From the NCBI RefSeq assembly GCF_048593165.1, contig NZ_CP184271.1: a stretch of 64,000 nucleotides of DNA; one strand, given 5' to 3'. Source of the DNA: Pectobacterium sp013449375. GTDB taxonomy: Bacteria > Pseudomonadota > Gammaproteobacteria > Enterobacterales > Enterobacteriaceae. The notes under the pieces are model-generated. The model was not told where the DNA came from, ran no database searches, and saw nothing but the letters and a program-made list of their open reading frames with translations. Numbering within the stretch: the first letter of the stretch is position 1; every line of letters starts with the position of its first letter. The position numbers and the translations under genes are program-made. Below are positions 62,410 to 64,000 of this stretch, piece by piece.

Positions 62410-63406
62410 TGAATTTAAGGTTGATACCTGCCCAGCGACCGTGCCAGTCGAGCCCAGCGCCGTGCCTTATCGGCGTTTATGGTGGTTGAGTGCGGGAGCA
62501 TTAGCGATAATCGTCGTGTTCATGACCATCAATCTGGGGGGGAACCTACGTTATATCCTGATACACCGAGGGCAGATTTTATCTACGATGATATTGGTGG
62601 CGTTTGCTGCCAGTATATCAACGGTATTGTTCCAGACGGTGACCAATAACCGCATTCTAACCCCATCTATCATGGGGTTTGAGGCGCTGTTTGTCCTGTT
62701 GCAAACAATGGTGTTGTTCTTCTTCGGCGTGCAAGGTATTTCGGCGGTTGGCGTCAGTGGTAAGTTTGTCTTCGAAGCATTGTTGTTGGTTCTGTTCTCC
62801 TCGCTACTTTATCGCTGGTTGTTCACCGGTCGCCACAGCAATCTGCATTTGGTTCTGCTGGTCGGGATCATTTGCGGTACGTTGTTTCGCAGTGCGTCAA
62901 GCCTGATGCAACGTCTCTTAACGCCCAGTGAATTCGCCGTGTTACAGGGGCGAATGTTCGCAACATTTACTCGAGCAGCTCCAGAATTAATTGCGCTATC
63001 AGCGGTCATCATCTTGATTGTGGCGCTGTTCGTGTGGCGGTTGCGTTTCCAATTAGATGTGTTGGCGTTGGGGAAAAATACGGCGATTAATCTGGGAATC
63101 GCCTACAAGCGCCATGTCACCATCGTACTGTTATTGGTATCCATACTTGTCGCTATTTCGACGGCATTGGTGGGGCCTCTGACCTTTTTAGGGTTCATGG
63201 TTGCGAATTTAGCCTATCTGATCGCGGGATCCAGCCAACATCGTATTCTTCTCCCAACGGCGTTTTTACTTGGCATTATTGCATTGGTGGGGGGGCAACT
63301 GATTTTGGAGCATCTGCTTGGCATGGCTGGTGCGCTCTCTGTCGTCCTCGAATTTATCGGTGGGTCGCTGTTTATTGTGTTGCTACTGAAAAAGGTTTCC
63401 GTGTGA
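62399..63406 (+). CDS. Siderophore ABC transporter permease (second subunit)
   Basis: This is the second FecCD-type permease, 335 residues, pairing with the upstream subunit. A hydrophilic N-terminal tail of about 25 residues is followed by about 9 helices. It has VTNNRILTPSIMGFEALFVL and the C-terminal coupling region VGPLTFLGFMVANLAYLIAG. The ATG at 62399 overlaps the end of the first permease by 11 bp, and its own TGA overlaps the ATPase start by 4 bp (GTGA). Tight overlaps indicate one transcript. Confidence 0.88.
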   Translation: MSVNEFKVDTCPATVPVEPSAVPYRRLWWLSAGALAIIVVFMTINLGGNLRYILIHRGQILSTMILVAFAASISTVLFQTVTNNRILTPSIMGFEALFVLLQTMVLFFFGVQGISAVGVSGKFVFEALLLVLFSSLLYRWLFTGRHSNLHLVLLVGIICGTLFRSASSLMQRLLTPSEFAVLQGRMFATFTRAAPELIALSAVIILIVALFVWRLRFQLDVLALGKNTAINLGIAYKRHVTIVLLLVSILVAISTALVGPLTFLGFMVANLAYLIAGSSQHRILLPTAFLLGIIALVGGQLILEHLLGMAGALSVVLEFIGGSLFIVLLLKKVSV

Positions 63407-64000
63407 TTGAGATCGGCAATGTAACTAAAACGTATAATAACGTGACGGTATTAAATAATGTCACGGCGACGGTGCCTCGCGGCGGCGTCACGTCGATAAT
63501 CGGCCCGAACGGTGCGGGGAAGTCGACATTGTTGTCCATTATTAGCCGCTTGCTGGAAGCGGATCGCGGACAGGTAAAAGTTAACGGCATGGATGTGATG
63601 ACAACACCAAGCGATAAACTGGCGACGTGTTTGTCCGTGCTGCGACAGGAAAACCAGTTTACCAGCCGCTTAACGGTAGCCGAGCTGGTGGGGTTTGGCC
63701 GTTATCCTTATACCAAAGGGCGATTGAACGCTGACGATCGTGAGCGTATTAATGCCGCGTTGGCGTTCCTCAATTTGACGGAATTGAAAGATCGTTTTTT
63801 AGATGAACTTTCTGGCGGCCAACGGCAGCGTGCTTATGTCGCGATGGTGTTGTGTCAGGATACGGAATACGTGCTGCTGGATGAACCGCTGAATAATCTG
63901 GATATGAAACACGCGGTGGCGATGATGAAGCAGATCCGCCGTGCGGCGGATGAATTAGGAAAAACCATTGTGCTGGTTATCCACGATATCAACTTTGCTT
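63403..64000 (+). CDS. Siderophore ABC transporter ATPase (3' end outside window)
   Basis: This is the cytosolic ATPase of the iron-siderophore importer, open to the right edge of the window. From the GTG at 63403 it reads VIEIGNVTKTYNNVTVLNNV. It shows Walker A GPNGAGKSTLL, the Q loop in LRQENQF, signature LSGGQRQRAYVAM, Walker B YVLLDEPLNNLD, and the switch His in LVIHDINFA. About 199 residues are present of an expected 250 or so. The GTGA overlap with the preceding permease supports the start. Confidence 0.9.
   Translation, partial: MIEIGNVTKTYNNVTVLNNVTATVPRGGVTSIIGPNGAGKSTLLSIISRLLEADRGQVKVNGMDVMTTPSDKLATCLSVLRQENQFTSRLTVAELVGFGRYPYTKGRLNADDRERINAALAFLNLTELKDRFLDELSGGQRQRAYVAMVLCQDTEYVLLDEPLNNLDMKHAVAMMKQIRRAADELGKTIVLVIHDINFA

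Overview
The window is a chromosomal stretch of a gamma-proteobacterium of the order Enterobacterales. Housekeeping proteins (Lrp, SerS, PflB, RpsA, IhfB, CydD, SbcB) read almost like their E. coli counterparts and mostly keep E. coli gene order. The divergences from that order, together with a complete citrate-fermentation locus and many motility-linked genes, suggest a soft-rot enterobacterium of the Pectobacterium type. The genus call is an inference from protein resemblance and layout. I saw no rRNA, tRNA, CRISPR array, insertion sequence, integrase or phage gene.

Bases 1-31.7 kb correspond to the E. coli cydC-to-ihfB block: cydC (cut by the window edge), cydD, trxB, lrp, ftsK, lolA, rarA, serS, ycaD, then pflA, pflB, focA, ycaO, serC, aroA, cmk, rpsA, ihfB. 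Between ycaD and pflA lies a four-gene accessory cassette (14.0-19.3 kb): a LysR regulator divergent from an NCS1 permease, a DUF917 (S-methyl thiohydantoin desulfurase-type) protein and a hydantoinase/oxoprolinase-like ATPase. It looks like a nitrogen-heterocycle uptake and breakdown operon and is visibly AT-richer in its first half.

At about 31.7 kb the order jumps to the block that in E. coli carries his, yeeZ, plaP and sbcB. The complete his operon (hisL, G, D, C, B, H, A, F, IE) has its leader peptide and attenuator and runs leftward, convergent with ihfB. yeeZ follows, and plaP and sbcB lie at 57.3-60.2 kb. Between yeeZ and plaP sits an insert of about 16 kb (40.3-56.7 kb). It holds two methyl-accepting chemoreceptors, the DpiA/DpiB (CitB/CitA) citrate two-component system, a 2-hydroxycarboxylate transporter, a fumarylacetoacetate hydrolase-family gene, the citrate lyase genes citC, D, E, F, X, G, and ycgR. 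Citrate would be sensed by DpiB, imported by the CitS-type carrier and split by CitDEF into acetate and oxaloacetate. No oxaloacetate decarboxylase pump genes (oadGAB) are present, and the FAH-family gene stands where one would expect an oxaloacetate-handling enzyme. Sigma-28-like promoters precede ycgR and both chemoreceptor genes, which ties this insert to the flagellar regulon.

The right end (60.4-64 kb) is a Fur-box-preceded siderophore ABC transporter: lipoprotein, two permeases and an ATPase cut by the window edge. Its binding protein has His and Tyr residues placed as in tetradentate-catecholate binders such as CeuE. The most interesting items are the FAH gene inside the citrate lyase operon, the paired large-domain chemoreceptors beside it, the repeats in the citrate operator region, the yoeI-like ORF overlapping plaP, and the hydantoin-type cassette.
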